Source: Cunninghamella blakesleeana (taxonomy: Eukaryota > Mucoromycota > Mucoromycetes > Mucorales > Cunninghamellaceae). From it: 64,000 nt of DNA. The translations under genes were made by a program, and so were the position numbers. Of this stretch, positions 37,490-49,084 are shown piece by piece (within the stretch, counting starts at the first letter, position 1; each line of letters starts with the position of its first letter). The DNA is taken from assembly GCA_017871115.1 (NCBI GenBank), contig JAFCIZ010000003.1, positions 435,001-499,000 on the forward strand, in the 5' to 3' direction. The notes beneath the pieces were generated by a model. That model did no database searches and was not told the DNA's origin. It saw only the letters and a list, made by a program, of their open reading frames with translations.

Positions 37490-40400
37490 TGTTTATGGTT
37501 ATAATAAAAAATATATGTGTATGTGTTTTTTTTTTTTTAATGAAGAAGTAATGATAAAGGAATGAAAAAAATTGAATAAAATTTTTATTTCATTTTATAT
37601 GTCAAATTATATTTTTTCACATGTTACTTGATCATTACGATCGCCTCATATAAACTCTTATTGTCTCTCAGGGACCCTCTTTTTTTTTACTCTATTCATT
37701 TTTCTTTTTTTTTATTGGGATAGAATTTTAAAATATGAGATCTAAATATTCACATGTTAAAAAAAAAATGTCAACCCATATATTTTACATAAAATTAAAA
37801 ATGATAAGCAATCCGATCATTTTAAAATAAACTTTTTATTCAGGCAGAATATATATATATATATATATATTATACTTTGTAGTTCTTTAATATAAATATA
37901 AAATAGCAAATGCTTACTTAGAATATACTCTTTTAATTTTTTTTTTACAAGTATTTATATAATCAAAAATTATATAATATTTAAAATAACTTTTATGTAT
38001 TATAAAATATTATTTTTCTACTTTTAATGGCTTATGTATTTATACATATATATATAATGCTACACGTAATGATTCACCCCAAGAAAAGCATTTTTAAGGG
38101 AGTAAAGAAGATTTCATAATTATGTTATCGTAAATATAACCTTTTTATATATAAAAACGTGGCCTTGATCGAGGTAACTCTGTTTATAATAAACTCAGAT
38201 CTAATCTACGAAGTTAATTTTTTTTTTTTTCATTTCGTGTCACTATTAAAGTAAGAAATAAAAGTTTATCCACGTGTTTTATTATTATTATTATTATTTT
38301 TAAAAAAAAGTAGACGATACTATTCATAATATATCTATATTGGATCAATTTTTTATTTTGTACTTCGCTCTTATTGTAAGTAAACTCAACTTAAATATTA
38401 TTTTAATTTTATGATTCGATATTAAAAAACACAAGGATCTCTCGAGTATTTATTTTATTTTGTTTTTTAAAAATCATCCAATTTTTTAAATAAACGATAT
38501 CAAATAAAAAATATAATCATATATATGTACCTATATGTATAAAAAACAATGATAACGTTATCATCTTTTTCGTTGCTTAAAAATCAATCGGAAAACATAG
38601 AAACCGATTTATTGTTATACAACAGCTCTATATAATACAGAATATACCTTATTAGTCATATTACCGATTTAATAAGCAATTTATTAAATATTTGCTTGTA
38701 TCATTGGTAATATTATTTTTTCCTCTTCAACCCTTTCCTATTTTTTATTACGTATATAACCGATAATCATTATAAAAATGTAGTAGTAAATAATATGTAA
38801 AGATACATTTAATATATCCATATATCATTACAAAGGATATGGACATTTTAAATACTAGTAAAATGGCTTCTAGAATTGAATATATATAGCTTGAAAAATG
38901 ATTTATTAATTAAAGATACCTGAAGATTTTTTGTTTCTTTATATATAATAATAACAATATATATATATATATATATACTGATATTAGGTGTTATCGCTAT
39001 TGTCATTGTTTGTTTTCTTTTTTTTTAAAAAAATAGATAGCTATTTGATTTTTATATTCATATAATTTTATAGTAGTATTACATTTATTTAATCCATAAT
39101 AGAGAGGTATTTTCTTTTTATTTTAATCAGCTTCAAATCATAAAAAGTTTCATACTAAAATACACCATTCAAAATTAAAATAAAGATAGAAAATGAATAT
39201 TTGATAAATAAAAATAGGATTAAGCAATATCCCTTCTGAATTCCGTTTTATATTATTATTTACAACTATTATGACTCTTTATAATATTAAAGTTAATAAT
39301 ACCATGTATTGATTTTTAGCTTATATGCTTCGTAAAAAAAAGTGATATTCCCTTTTGAGTCCATTTTACGATACCCCAACCAAATTTAAATTGTTTACCT
39401 TATACTTTTGCTGATATCTAGTACCATATCTTCCATATGACCAACATAAAAATAATTATTTCTAAATAGGTAAAGGAATGAATAAAAAAAATATATAAAA
39501 AAAAGAGCGAGTAAAAGATAAAACTGTACAGAAATAAAAACACTATTATATATATAGTTGTAGCTTTCAGTTTCCCTTTATTGGATCCAAAGAATAACCA
39601 ATGACAATGAGACCACGTTTGGAGTTAGTATTAAAAAAAGCATATTCAAGCATATAAAAAAAGAATATAGTATATAAGGATTTCAGTAAACCATGCTTTT
39701 AGAGTATATTTTATTCCAGTTATAAAAATTAATAAATAATTATCGACTTTTTTTTAAAAAAAATAAAAATATCAATGCTGAATTCAAGAATCAAACAGAC
39801 TATAGTGAATAATCAAAAAAAAAAAAAAAAAAATAGAAAACGATATAAAAGGTGATTATATTGCTTAGATTTATTTCTATTCTCTTTTATAAAAGTTTTT
39901 ACACTTGTATAATTATTTGGTTTTTATATAACATTATTTTAAACATGTTTTCATACGACTTCTTTTTAACAAAACAAAAGACTTTATAAATTATTTATCA
40001 GCGCTTTCAATCCAGAACTTTTAAACAATATGAAAAATTTTAAAATATATATACGACCATTTAATTTGATCATTCCTATATGTGCTTGATGACCTATAAT
40101 ATGAATAAGCTTTTCTATAACTGTTTCTGCCCCAAGATATTTACCTAGGTATATTGCATGATTTGAATTTTCGAATTTTTTTTATTTACGCTTGAAATAA
40201 TATTTTAATTTTATAAAAATAAAATTTTTTTGATAGTGATTATATATATTTACAAATAAGAAATATAAAGAATCTTTATATTTACAATAGGTATACGATT
40301 ACCGAAAAAAAAAAAAAAAAAAAAAAAGAAAAAAAACATTATTCTTACAAAAAAAAATAAAATAAAATAAAAAAATATCAAACTGGTATGTGCATATCAT

Positions 40401-40853
40401 TTTCAATTCTTTTTTTCCAAGTTTACTCACGTATTCAAATGTCGAATAAAATGATTCAACTGAGTGTTATTTTTGCTATTATTTTATATTTTAATAGTAA
40501 AAATAACTATGAAAACAATAAATAGAGAAAACGAAATGATACATAAAAGTACTGTTTTATACCAAAACTTTTAGAATACAGAAAACCTTTTTGATTTAAA
40601 AAAAATTAAAAAAATCAATCCAAACTTTTTTTAGTTTTACTTTATTAGGATAAACTAATCTCCCTTCAAGTCAAATAAAAAAATATTGCGATAATTGTTT
40701 AGGGTTAGTATAGTAAATTTCACTCCAAAAAAAAGAAAAATGTCGGAGTGTCATATTAGTATTTTATTTTTATAATTTTTGGCAAGTGGCATATCACTTT
40801 TATTTTTTCCTATCCTTTTCACTTTTACCAATCTTTTTTATTAGTATATAACA
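37490..40853. other. Gene-poor AT-rich region, 3.4 kb
   Basis: The longest spacer here, between divergent genes (Kre9-like on -, Ctr on +). It contains poly-A runs (40303-40326), (TA)n blocks, short inverted repeats (AATCGG and CCGATT near 38587-38610; CACTCC and GGAGTG near 40722-40750) and one decayed coding fragment at 39293-39445. No tRNA cloverleaf, rRNA or intact ORF is visible. Confidence 0.55.
39293..39445 (-). pseudogene. Short coding-like remnant, unidentified
   Basis: On the minus strand GHMEDMVLDISKSIR ends at a stop, and an adjacent frame reads DSKGNITFFYEAYKLKINTW to a stop at 39293. It has protein-like composition but no intact frame. Weak evidence; family unknown. Confidence 0.25.
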
Positions 40854-41656
40854 ATGGATAAGCCTATGAAGTGGTGGTTTCATAATGGTAATATATAGTT
40901 ATACGTATATATAGCTAGAGTAAAAACGACAAGATGAAAAAGTAAACTTTATTTATTCATTAATATTATTATATATATGTTTCTGTAGAAATACAAGGCA
41001 CCCATTTATTATTTGATAATTTTATGATAGATAATGGGTACAAGCTAGTATTAGGATATACATTTATTGTTATTATATGTTGGAGTGAACGAGCTTTAAC
41101 TTATTATTATAATCAACTAGAATATAAAAATAAAAAATCACGTTGGGCAAAAGTGGGTTTAAGAACGGGCTTGTATGGTATTACAACTTTACTTCGTTTA
41201 TGGTATATGCTCATCACAATGTATTTTAATACTGGCTTATTTATAATGGTGGTAAAGTTATATATATAAAAGGAAAATATAAAATATATCAAGATTGAAA
41301 GAAAAAAAGAAAGATAGAAAATAACTCGAGTGACAATAATATATATATATATATATATTTATATATTAATAAATAGGTTATTGCTTTAACGTCTGCTCAG
41401 TTTGTTATTGAAGTATTAAGTTCTTCTAAAAAGTAAGTGTTATTATTTCATTTTTAAGATAAAAAAAAAAAAAAAAAAACAGGTTATTCATTTTATTTTC
41501 TAAATTTTTTCTTCTATTTTTTAATATAGATCAAAATATTCTGAATATGCAGCCCCCCAATATAATAATAACAGCAATAATAGTAATAGGATGATGGAAG
41601 AAGATGAAGATGTCGATGAAGAAGAACAAAAACTAGTACCTAAAATATCATCATAA
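40854..41656 (+). CDS. Ctr-family copper transporter, short form
   Basis: Ctr proteins are trimeric Cu(I) channels with three membrane spans. Four exons (40854..40887, 40989..41251, 41377..41432, 41530..41656) give 480 nt, 159 residues. The start MDKPMKWWFHN is followed by LLFDNFMIDNGYKLVLGYTF (span 1, with the Ctr pattern of an aromatic-rich lead-in), a basic loop, span 2 with the MxxxM signature in YMLITMYFNTG, then span 3 (VVIALTSAQFVIEVL). The tail is acidic (EEDEDVDEEEQK). Unlike plasma-membrane Ctr1 it lacks a Met-rich N-terminus, and the GxxxG of span 3 is not obvious. Resemblance is to small vacuolar Ctr2/Ctr6 types; location and activity are inferred. Confidence 0.78.
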
Positions 41657-42089
41657 GTATATTTATATAATACTTTTAGCTATTGCTATTATTCTGCCTG
41701 TAAATAAAAAAAAATTAATTGGATATAATGTTTGATTTAAGGAGTAAAATAAAAATATATATTTATAATGAAAAAGGGCTTTTTTCTTAGTTTTTTAAAA
41801 AAAGATTTTTCTATTTTTTCTAAATATAAGATAGTTTTTTTATGTTCGTCATCTTGATTTTATCTATTGAAATGGAAAATAAAATAAATATGGATTATAC
41901 ATATGAAAGCGTCGTGTATTATTATTTTCATATATATTTTATTGATTAAAGTGTCTGTATATTTATATATATATGTATAATAAAAGTGTTCATATAAAAA
42001 TATAAGTTGTAATAATAGGTGTTTCTTTTTTTCATTTTACTTTTTTTTGCTAAAAAAAAACAAAAGTAAAATATATATATCAAAAAAGA
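41657..42089. other. Convergent 3' spacer
   Basis: About 430 bp between the Ctr gene (+) and the nucleoporin gene (-). AT-rich, presumed 3' UTRs. Nothing else seen. Confidence 0.7.
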
Positions 42090-45000
42090 TTATTTAAGGG
42101 AAACAGCTTGAAGTCGATATCTAAGAAAAGAATCTTGTTCCATTTTTAAACTTTCATGTAATGCAGCTACTCTATTGGTTAAAGCTAAGAATGATTGATT
42201 TTGTGATTCTAATATGCGTGCAATATCTAGTATAAAATTAAAAAATATAAAGTAATAAATAAATATATTCTTGACCAGCTCGAATTACTCTATTTCTTAT
42301 TATTTTTTATCCCGCTCTTATTTTGATTATTATATATATTACCTTGAGGTGTTTGAGCACGGTTTCTACTAAATGAGTCTAATGTTCGTTCAACTTCTAA
42401 TATACATTTACTATATTCTTCATATCGAGATTTGAGGCGTGTAGATAAATTAACAAAGTAACTATGAAAAAATTATATAGGTATTTGATATATGTATTTA
42501 GTAAATAATTCATTCCTTTTCCTTGTTATATAGTATTCCTTTTTTTTTTTAGTAATAAAATAAACATACTCATCATCAGCTCCATAATCAAATAACCATC
42601 TTGCTGATCTGCCACCTGGGTGTTTACATGCTTCAATAACAGATTGTCCATCAGCAGCATGTCGTACTTGTTCTTTTAATGATTCAAATAATTCTTCAAT
42701 AGCATTAGCTTGAATTTGTAAACTACAATTTAATGTATCCAATTTCTATATCACATAAAAATAATATTGATAATGATATCAATAATAATAATAATAGTAT
42801 ATATATATAGCATTTTGAACAACCTATTGTTTTTATTTTTTCTCATTTTCTTTTTCTCTTCTCTATTATTATCATTATCATTATTTTTACCCGCGTTAAT
42901 AAATCAATTTCTTGATTTGATTTTTTCATTGTATCTTGGGCTTTAGGGGTCGTATGTTTAGTAATATAATCACATCGTTTTACTTCCCCACGAATATGGG
43001 AATCCAACATATCTAATTCATTTCTTGCTTGTTCTGGTAATTCAGTATATCTCGTACTTGTTAATATATTATCAATACGGAAATTGGTATGAGCTACAAC
43101 TTGATTTTGTTTAAGTGGATTTAAAGAAGGTGGAATCATGGTAGCGAAGGCTTGCATAGGTGGTTGATTGGCAGCCTTTTCTAAATCTTCAACTATTTTG
43201 GTAAATGAAAATGGGTTAGGTTTCATAGGTGCAGCTGCAGCTGCAGCTACAGCGGCGCCTGATGAACCTATGGTAGTTGTTGTGGATGGAGCTGTAAAAG
43301 AAAATCCAGGTGTACTATCAGCCTTTTTTGAAGTATCTGTAGACGCAGTGGAAGTTGTGGTAGTAGGAACACTTGTTGTAATCCCTTTTGTTGATGTTCC
43401 ACTCGTTGATGTAGTGCCTAATCCAAATACAAATGGTGTAGATGTAGTAGAAGCTGCTGTAGTTGTTGCAGTAGTTGTTGTTGCAGTAGAAGTAGTAGTT
43501 GATGTTGTTGGTGCAGTTGTAGCAGATATACCAAATGAAAATGCAGGTTTTGAGGTATTGGTATTAGTAGAAGCGGATGACGATGGTGGTGCTGTAGATG
43601 TATTTGTAGTAGTAGTACCGAATGAAAATGCTGGCTTTGCTCCTGTTGTTGCACTACTACTAGAAGTAGCAGTAGTGTCAGCTGTAGTTTTACCAAAGCT
43701 GAATGATGAAGCAGGTGTTGTAGCTGTACTAGTAGGTGTAGCGCCAAATGAAATAGATTTTGTAATAGTAGGAGCTGTAGCTGTTGTAGAACTGGGAGTA
43801 TTGAATGCAGGTATAGATGATGAACTAGCTGCTGAAGTGGTATTAAAAGTAAAAGCTGATGTTAATGTTGAAGCTGGTGTTGTTGCAGGAGCACTACTAG
43901 TAGTAGCTGGTGCCCCACCACCAAAACTAAATCCTGATTTTCCAGTAGTAGTAGTAGCCGCAGGTGTTGTGGTTGTTGCTTGTGCCGCTCCTCCTCCAAA
44001 ACTAAACCCTGAAGTACTGGTGCTATTGGCTGTATTTGTATTTGTGTTTGTATTTGTAGTTGATCCAAAACTAAAAGCAGGTTTTGTGGGTGTTGTACTG
44101 GATGGATTAGTAATAGAAAATGCAGATGTGTTAGTATTTAAATTTTGTTGTTGCTGCTGATTTGATGATCCTCCAAAGGTAAAAGCAGAAGGCTGTGCTG
44201 TATTAGCAGAAGGGGTAGAATTATTTGCATTTTGTGTAGATGGTAACCCAAAGCTAAAATTGGATGATGTTGATGGTTGAGGGGCATTCGTTGATTGTGT
44301 TGAAGGTGATCCAAAACTAAATCCAGATGTTTGTGATGACGGTTTTTGCGCTGTTGCTGAAGGTGATCCAAAACTGAAACCAGATGATTGCGTGGTCGTA
44401 TTTGTATTTACATTATTATTATTGTTATTATTATTATTATTAATATTCATAGTATTATTATTATTGTTATTAGTATTAATATTTGAAGCTGAACTTCCAA
44501 AAGAGAATGCTGAAGCTGGAGGTGTGGCATTGTTTTGAGCTTGTGTAGTTGTTGATCCGAAAGTAAAAGTATTTTGTGCTGTGGTTGGTGATCCTGGAAT
44601 ATTAGAAGAGGGAGTTACTGCTGGAGCTCCACCACCAAATTGAAAAGGTGAAGAAGGTGTGCTGCTAGTACTAAAGTCAGATATAGTACGACGCATCTCT
44701 GAGGTTGTACTCACTGGTACAGTTTTGGCTGGTAATTCTGTCATGGTTCGTCTTAAAGAAGCGTTAGGTGAATTAGGTGCTGAATTGGATCCTTGAAATT
44801 GAAATACAGGGCTTGAGGGTGTACTACCAATATTACTATTAGTATTAGATTGACCAAAAACAAAAGGTTGTGGATTATTAGAGGTTGTTGATCCTGATAA
44901 AGAGCCAAATTGTGTTGTTGGGCTTGATGGAAGATTGTTGATTCCAAAACTGGGTGAACCTATAGGGCTACTTGGTGCACTGGAATTAAAATTAAGACTA

Positions 45001-45228
45001 CCGCTTGATCCCGAAGAGGGTAATTGAAAAACAAAGTTGGGCACGTTGGCATCGTTTCCTTTCTTTGAACGTGTTGATTTTTTACTAATAAAAAATAAAT
45101 AAAAACAATATTGATACGAATTAAAAAAAAGGATTAATAATTAATACCATTCCAAAAGTACAGTTAGACTCTTTTTTTTTTATTATCTTTTCTTTCTGCT
45201 ATTATTTTTTTTAAAAAATATACCTCAT
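42090..45228 (-). CDS. FG-repeat nucleoporin, Nup49/Nup58 type
   Basis: Part of the central-channel Nsp1-Nup57-Nup49 complex (human Nup62-54-58). The coding region starts with a 5-nt exon, 45228..45224 (ATG AG), spliced to 45084, giving MSKKSTRSKKGND before the FG region. About 550 residues carry many FSFG, PAFSFG and FVFG repeats in a Ser/Thr/Ala/Asn linker. The C-terminal half is coiled coil: KPNPFSFTKIVEDLEKAANQ, then ELDMLDSHIRGEVKRCDYIT, LQIQANAIEELFESLKEQVR and RNRAQTPQDIARILESQNHS, matching Nup58. Further exons follow after 42880, the last ending TAA 42090-42092. A long plus-strand ORF opposite the FG region is a shadow. Confidence 0.92.
45224..45228 (-). other. 5-nt first coding exon of the Nup49/58 gene
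   Basis: ATGAG before a GTATAT donor; joins the TTAG acceptor at 45085-45086 to give ATG AGT AAA. The in-frame upstream sequence of the second exon has no other ATG before VPNFVFQLP, so the split start is needed. Confidence 0.8.
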
Positions 45229-45590
45229 GGTTATAAAGTTTACTTTTTTTTTTTATAATATAAAAAAAGTGAAGAGCAAAAGAAAAATGAAAAAAAAATT
45301 GTCGTGTTGAGCCTTTTTCTGAGATTAAAAAAATTCAAGTCACTGGTATTTTTTAAGTATTTTTGTAATTAAAAGATCAATTTTATTTATGCAAAAAAAA
45401 AGGACAATGTCAAAGAGTTAGAACTTAAATATACTAATATATACGTATATATGTAATAAAATAATATTTTTTTTTAAAAAAATAAAAAAAAATATAAAAG
45501 AGACTTATATTAAATACATCTATATATTTATTCAATTAATTTAAATTAAAAAAATAATATCGTATCTATATTATAGCCTTTTATTTTAAT
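45229..45590. other. Nucleoporin promoter and WW-gene 3' spacer
   Basis: About 360 bp. An A/G patch on + (45268-45300) is pyrimidine-rich on the nucleoporin sense strand. The rest is AT-rich; no gene. Confidence 0.65.
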
Positions 45591-46541
45591 TTAATTCTGT
45601 AACCAGCCTCTCATTTTATTAATCTTCTTTTCCTTTTTCGCCTGTTTAAACCGTTCAACCTCTTTTTTAGATAATGGGCGTTTTTGGCCGCGATGTAATT
45701 GTTTATTTCGTTGTTCTTGGTAAGCATCTGAATCAAAATAATGATCCATTTGTCTTTTAGCTCTAGATTCCATTGTATATTGTTCTGTATCTGAATTTGT
45801 CTGGAATCGACCTGTTTTTGTATTAAAATGTGCTTGAAATCGATATGGATCCGTTGTACCATACTGATATTGTTGTGTATTATAATAATTGTAATCATAA
45901 TTTAATGATGATGAAGGTTGCAACGATGAATTATATGAATGAGCATTACTGATATTAGTTGTAGCTGTATCTTTTCCATCTAATTTTGCTTTTACTTCTC
46001 TATCTATTGTATCGAGTACAGAATCTAATTCAGTATTTGCTATTGCTTCATAAGGGTCCAATTCTTCTTGAGTTGTAATAGTAGTATCATTATTTTTATC
46101 TTTATCATCAACTGCGGAAGTTATAGTAGAATCCTCGGTAGAGGCTGCTGCTGTTGATGTATCATTTGGATCTTCCCAAGAGCTTTCATAAGTAATAGTA
46201 TTCCACCAATAGTAGGCTTGTGAATTATCGTCCCAAGCTTGAGTCCAAGCTGCTTTAATATCTTCTTCGGATGGCTTATTTTCTATTGTGTCATTTTTAA
46301 CTTTTGAATTTTCTTCTTTTTCTCCTTTTTCTTCTTCTTTCTCTTCTTCTTCTTCTTCTACTTCTTCTTCTTTTTCCTCTTCTTGTATTTGTTTTTGTTG
46401 TTCAACATCTGTATTCTCTTCTTCATTATCTAATCTATTACTTTGATTATTCTCTTCACCGCTTTGAGCAGTGGATACTTTGTTTACATTATTATTATCA
46501 ATATTGTTTTTGTTATCTTGATCTATAGGACTTGAAGCCAT
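45591..46541 (-). CDS. WW-domain protein, likely RNA-processing related
   Basis: Single exon, 316 residues from ATG 46541. A Gln/Glu-rich acidic N-terminus (with an EEKEEEV-type run) precedes one WW domain near residues 93-122: AAWTQAWDDNSQAYYWWNTI and TYESSWEDP, with both signature Trp and the final Pro. Then comes an Asp-rich segment, DPYEAIANTELDSVLDTIDR, a Tyr/Gln/Asn stretch, and a basic C-terminus (RGQKRPLSKKEVERFKQAKK, KMRGWLQN) that looks nucleic-acid or spliceosome binding. WW proteins with basic helical tails often act in splicing or transcription; that is inference. No orthologue is named. Confidence 0.8.
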   Translation of the reverse strand: MASSPIDQDNKNNIDNNNVNKVSTAQSGEENNQSNRLDNEEENTDVEQQKQIQEEEKEEEVEEEEEEKEEEKGEKEENSKVKNDTIENKPSEEDIKAAWTQAWDDNSQAYYWWNTITYESSWEDPNDTSTAAASTEDSTITSAVDDKDKNNDTTITTQEELDPYEAIANTELDSVLDTIDREVKAKLDGKDTATTNISNAHSYNSSLQPSSSLNYDYNYYNTQQYQYGTTDPYRFQAHFNTKTGRFQTNSDTEQYTMESRAKRQMDHYFDSDAYQEQRNKQLHRGQKRPLSKKEVERFKQAKKEKKINKMRGWLQN

Positions 46542-47452
46542 TTGATGGTATATACTTTAATATATAAATATATTTTAGTTTTAAGGAAAATTTCTAATAG
46601 AAAATGATAGAAAAAATGTAAAATTTGGAAAAGATTTTTTTTATAATATATTTCAAACTCCGCTTTTTTTTTTTTTTTTTGAAATTCTACTCCTACTACT
46701 CCACCTTTCTCTCCCCATATTCAGTTAAAGATCTATCAGCTATATATAAAAATAATTGTATACAACTTTTAATAATATTTACATTTTTATTATTAAATAC
46801 CTCAAAATATAATAAATAAACAGTAATTAAATTTTAATTTATCAATAATCTAAGCTTTATATACTTAACCTATCTATTTTTCTAAAAAAAAACTGCCAAA
46901 AACCATACATTAGCTTGTCTTAATAGTTAATAGACTAACTAGTGTGAAACTATATTTGATCCATAATGTAAACAAATAGTTATAAATTATTCAATTTTCA
47001 CAAGATAAATCAAGCTATTCGTTAATTTGCTTAAAAAAGTAATTTCATAGTTAAAAAATCATTCATTTTCACAAATAATAGGCTGATTAGTTTGAAATTT
47101 CTACCATTCAATAATATCATTGCTCTCTCTGTATAAGTTATTTATTTTTAGTATGATATTAAATACTGAGCAGATTATATAAATTTAAATTTTCAAATTA
47201 TATATTCATTTATTTTGATAAAAATTATAAATATGCTCGTTATATCGAAATTACAAGAAATTCAATTATTTAAATGCTTCATTTAATTATTTTTTAGTTA
47301 TGAATTGGTAAAAAAAAAAATGAATACTGTTTAGTATAAATTGAGGTATATATATGTTTGTGTATGTGTATGTGTGTGTATTTATAATAAATACTAATGA
47401 TTATACATAGTATATTATATTTTCAAAGTTATTAATTAGTCCTTTACTCAAC

Positions 47453-47483
<31 letters not shown>

Positions 47484-47963
47484 TTCGAGCAATAATAATT
47501 TTATCTGAAAAATTCAAACTCAAAAAGAAGTTTTATTAAATTTCTAGTTATACTATAAAGAAAAAGGCTTACATCTTTTTTGGAACTGTGGTGTCATATT
47601 GATTATAGGGAAAGTTATATAAAGGAAACGCCTATTTTATTACTTTCTTTTATGTCATAAAAGAGAATAATAAAAAAACCTTTATTACAAACTTTAGATT
47701 ACAAGATAATATATATATGATAAGATTTGGTCAGTAAAAAAAACAATAGAGGTTTTTTGTTTGTTAAATTTGGGATCTTTGTGATCAAAAAAAAAAAATT
47801 TACTGTAGATGGTTTTTTATAACAACGTATATATATATTTATAATTATAATAATAGATGGATTATAGTATAATAAAAATAAAAAAATAAAAAAAATAAAA
47901 ATGATGTATTTATATTCTATTTTATACCCATTTTAATAAAAATAAAAATAAAAATAAAAAAAA
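46542..47963. other. Intergenic AT-rich region, 1.4 kb
   Basis: Between the WW gene start and the LSm7 stop (both minus). Low-complexity AT, with (AT)n at 47455-47482. Several ATG-initiated frames are noise. Nothing supported. Confidence 0.6.
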
Positions 47964-48757
47964 TCATTGAGCAAAAGGATTTTCAATTTCTTCCATACCA
48001 TCTAAAGGTGAGATCAAAATGACAGTTGTTCCACGTAATACTGCTAATCCTAATTCTCTTGTTTTGTTTGTTACATAATCAGTTTCCAAATCTAAAATAT
48101 TAAAAAAATAATGAGAGGTAAAATAAGTTAATAAACATGTATACACTTCTATTCTTTCACTTTGTTATTAATGTTATTGTTATTATTATTCTATCATATG
48201 TTTTTACCTTTTAAATATTCTACTGTATTATCTAACACTAAATTCAATAAGGGATCATAGCCCATCAAAGTTCCAACAACTAAAAATATAATTAAATAAA
48301 AAAAATACATACGTCCATATAATTATTATCATCGGTATATCAATCATGTATTATTTTCTTTTATATTGATTATCATATCCTATTAAAATAAACACACACA
48401 CATACATACAAACACACACACATATATAACTTTTATTATTTACCTTCTCGTCCACCACTAAACCGTACGCGTATTTTTTTTTCCATATACTTGCTTAAGT
48501 CTAAAATAGATTCCTTCTTTGGTTTTTCTTGTTGACTTTGATGACCTCCACGTCCACCACCTCTACCTCCTCGTCCTCCTCCTCCTCGTCCACCACGTTC
48601 ACTTCCTCGATAATGACCACGACCACCCTATAATATTAAATATATATACAAGTTCACAAGAATAATAATTATAATTTTTTAAATAAATAAAATGGAATAT
48701 ACCAATAATACCAATAGCAATAGTAATAATAATAAATATACTTACTCTTTCAGACAT
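47964..48757 (-). CDS. LSm7, U6 snRNA- and mRNA-decay-associated Sm-like protein
   Basis: Subunit of the LSm1-7 and LSm2-8 rings that act in mRNA decapping and U6 snRNP. Four exons starting with a 12-nt exon (48757..48746: M S E R). The mature core is KKESILDLSKYMEKKIRVRF with Sm1 motif FSGGREVVGTLMGYDPLLN, LVLDNTVEYLKD, and Sm2 motif LGLAVLRGTTVILISPLDG, ending EEIENPFAQ, as in LSm7 of animals and yeast. The N-terminus carries an RGG-rich stretch (GRGGGGRGGRGGG), as in other fungal LSm7 proteins, a possible arginine-methylation or RNA-binding tail. Divergent with the phosphoglycerate mutase gene. Confidence 0.95.
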
Positions 48758-49084
48758 TGTTTAAATATTTATAGATTATTTAGATTGACTATAGTTATAC
48801 TGATGGAGATATTATATATCTTATCTTTAATATAAAAATAGTATTAATAAAATAGTAGATTGGTTTATAAAAATAAATTTAAAACGGGAAGAAGAGAAAA
48901 AAATGTTTTTGAAATTTTTTGCTCTAGTCACTGTGTTGAATTTTAAATTTTTTAGCGCCTTCCATTTTTGGAACTATAAATTTTTTTAAATATGTTTTTT
49001 TTTCACCCTTATTTTTTTATTCCTTTTTCCCTCTTTTTTTTTTTTTTTTTTGTTATTAAATAATACTGTATTATTACTTAAAAT
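48758..49084. promoter_or_regulatory. Bidirectional promoter region, LSm7 and phosphoglycerate mutase
   Basis: Only 327 bp separate the two divergent start codons. A T/C-rich stretch (49003-49050) precedes the + strand ATG. Shared regulation is possible but not shown. Confidence 0.55.

Noticed and set aside
40698..40708. TTAGGG telomere-like motif
   Set aside because: A single copy in AT-rich DNA, not an array.
43168..44160. Plus-strand 330-codon ORF opposite the nucleoporin
   Set aside because: Its Val/Ala-rich product is the complement of the repetitive FSFG and Thr/Ala coding; no domain, and the minus-strand gene explains the region.
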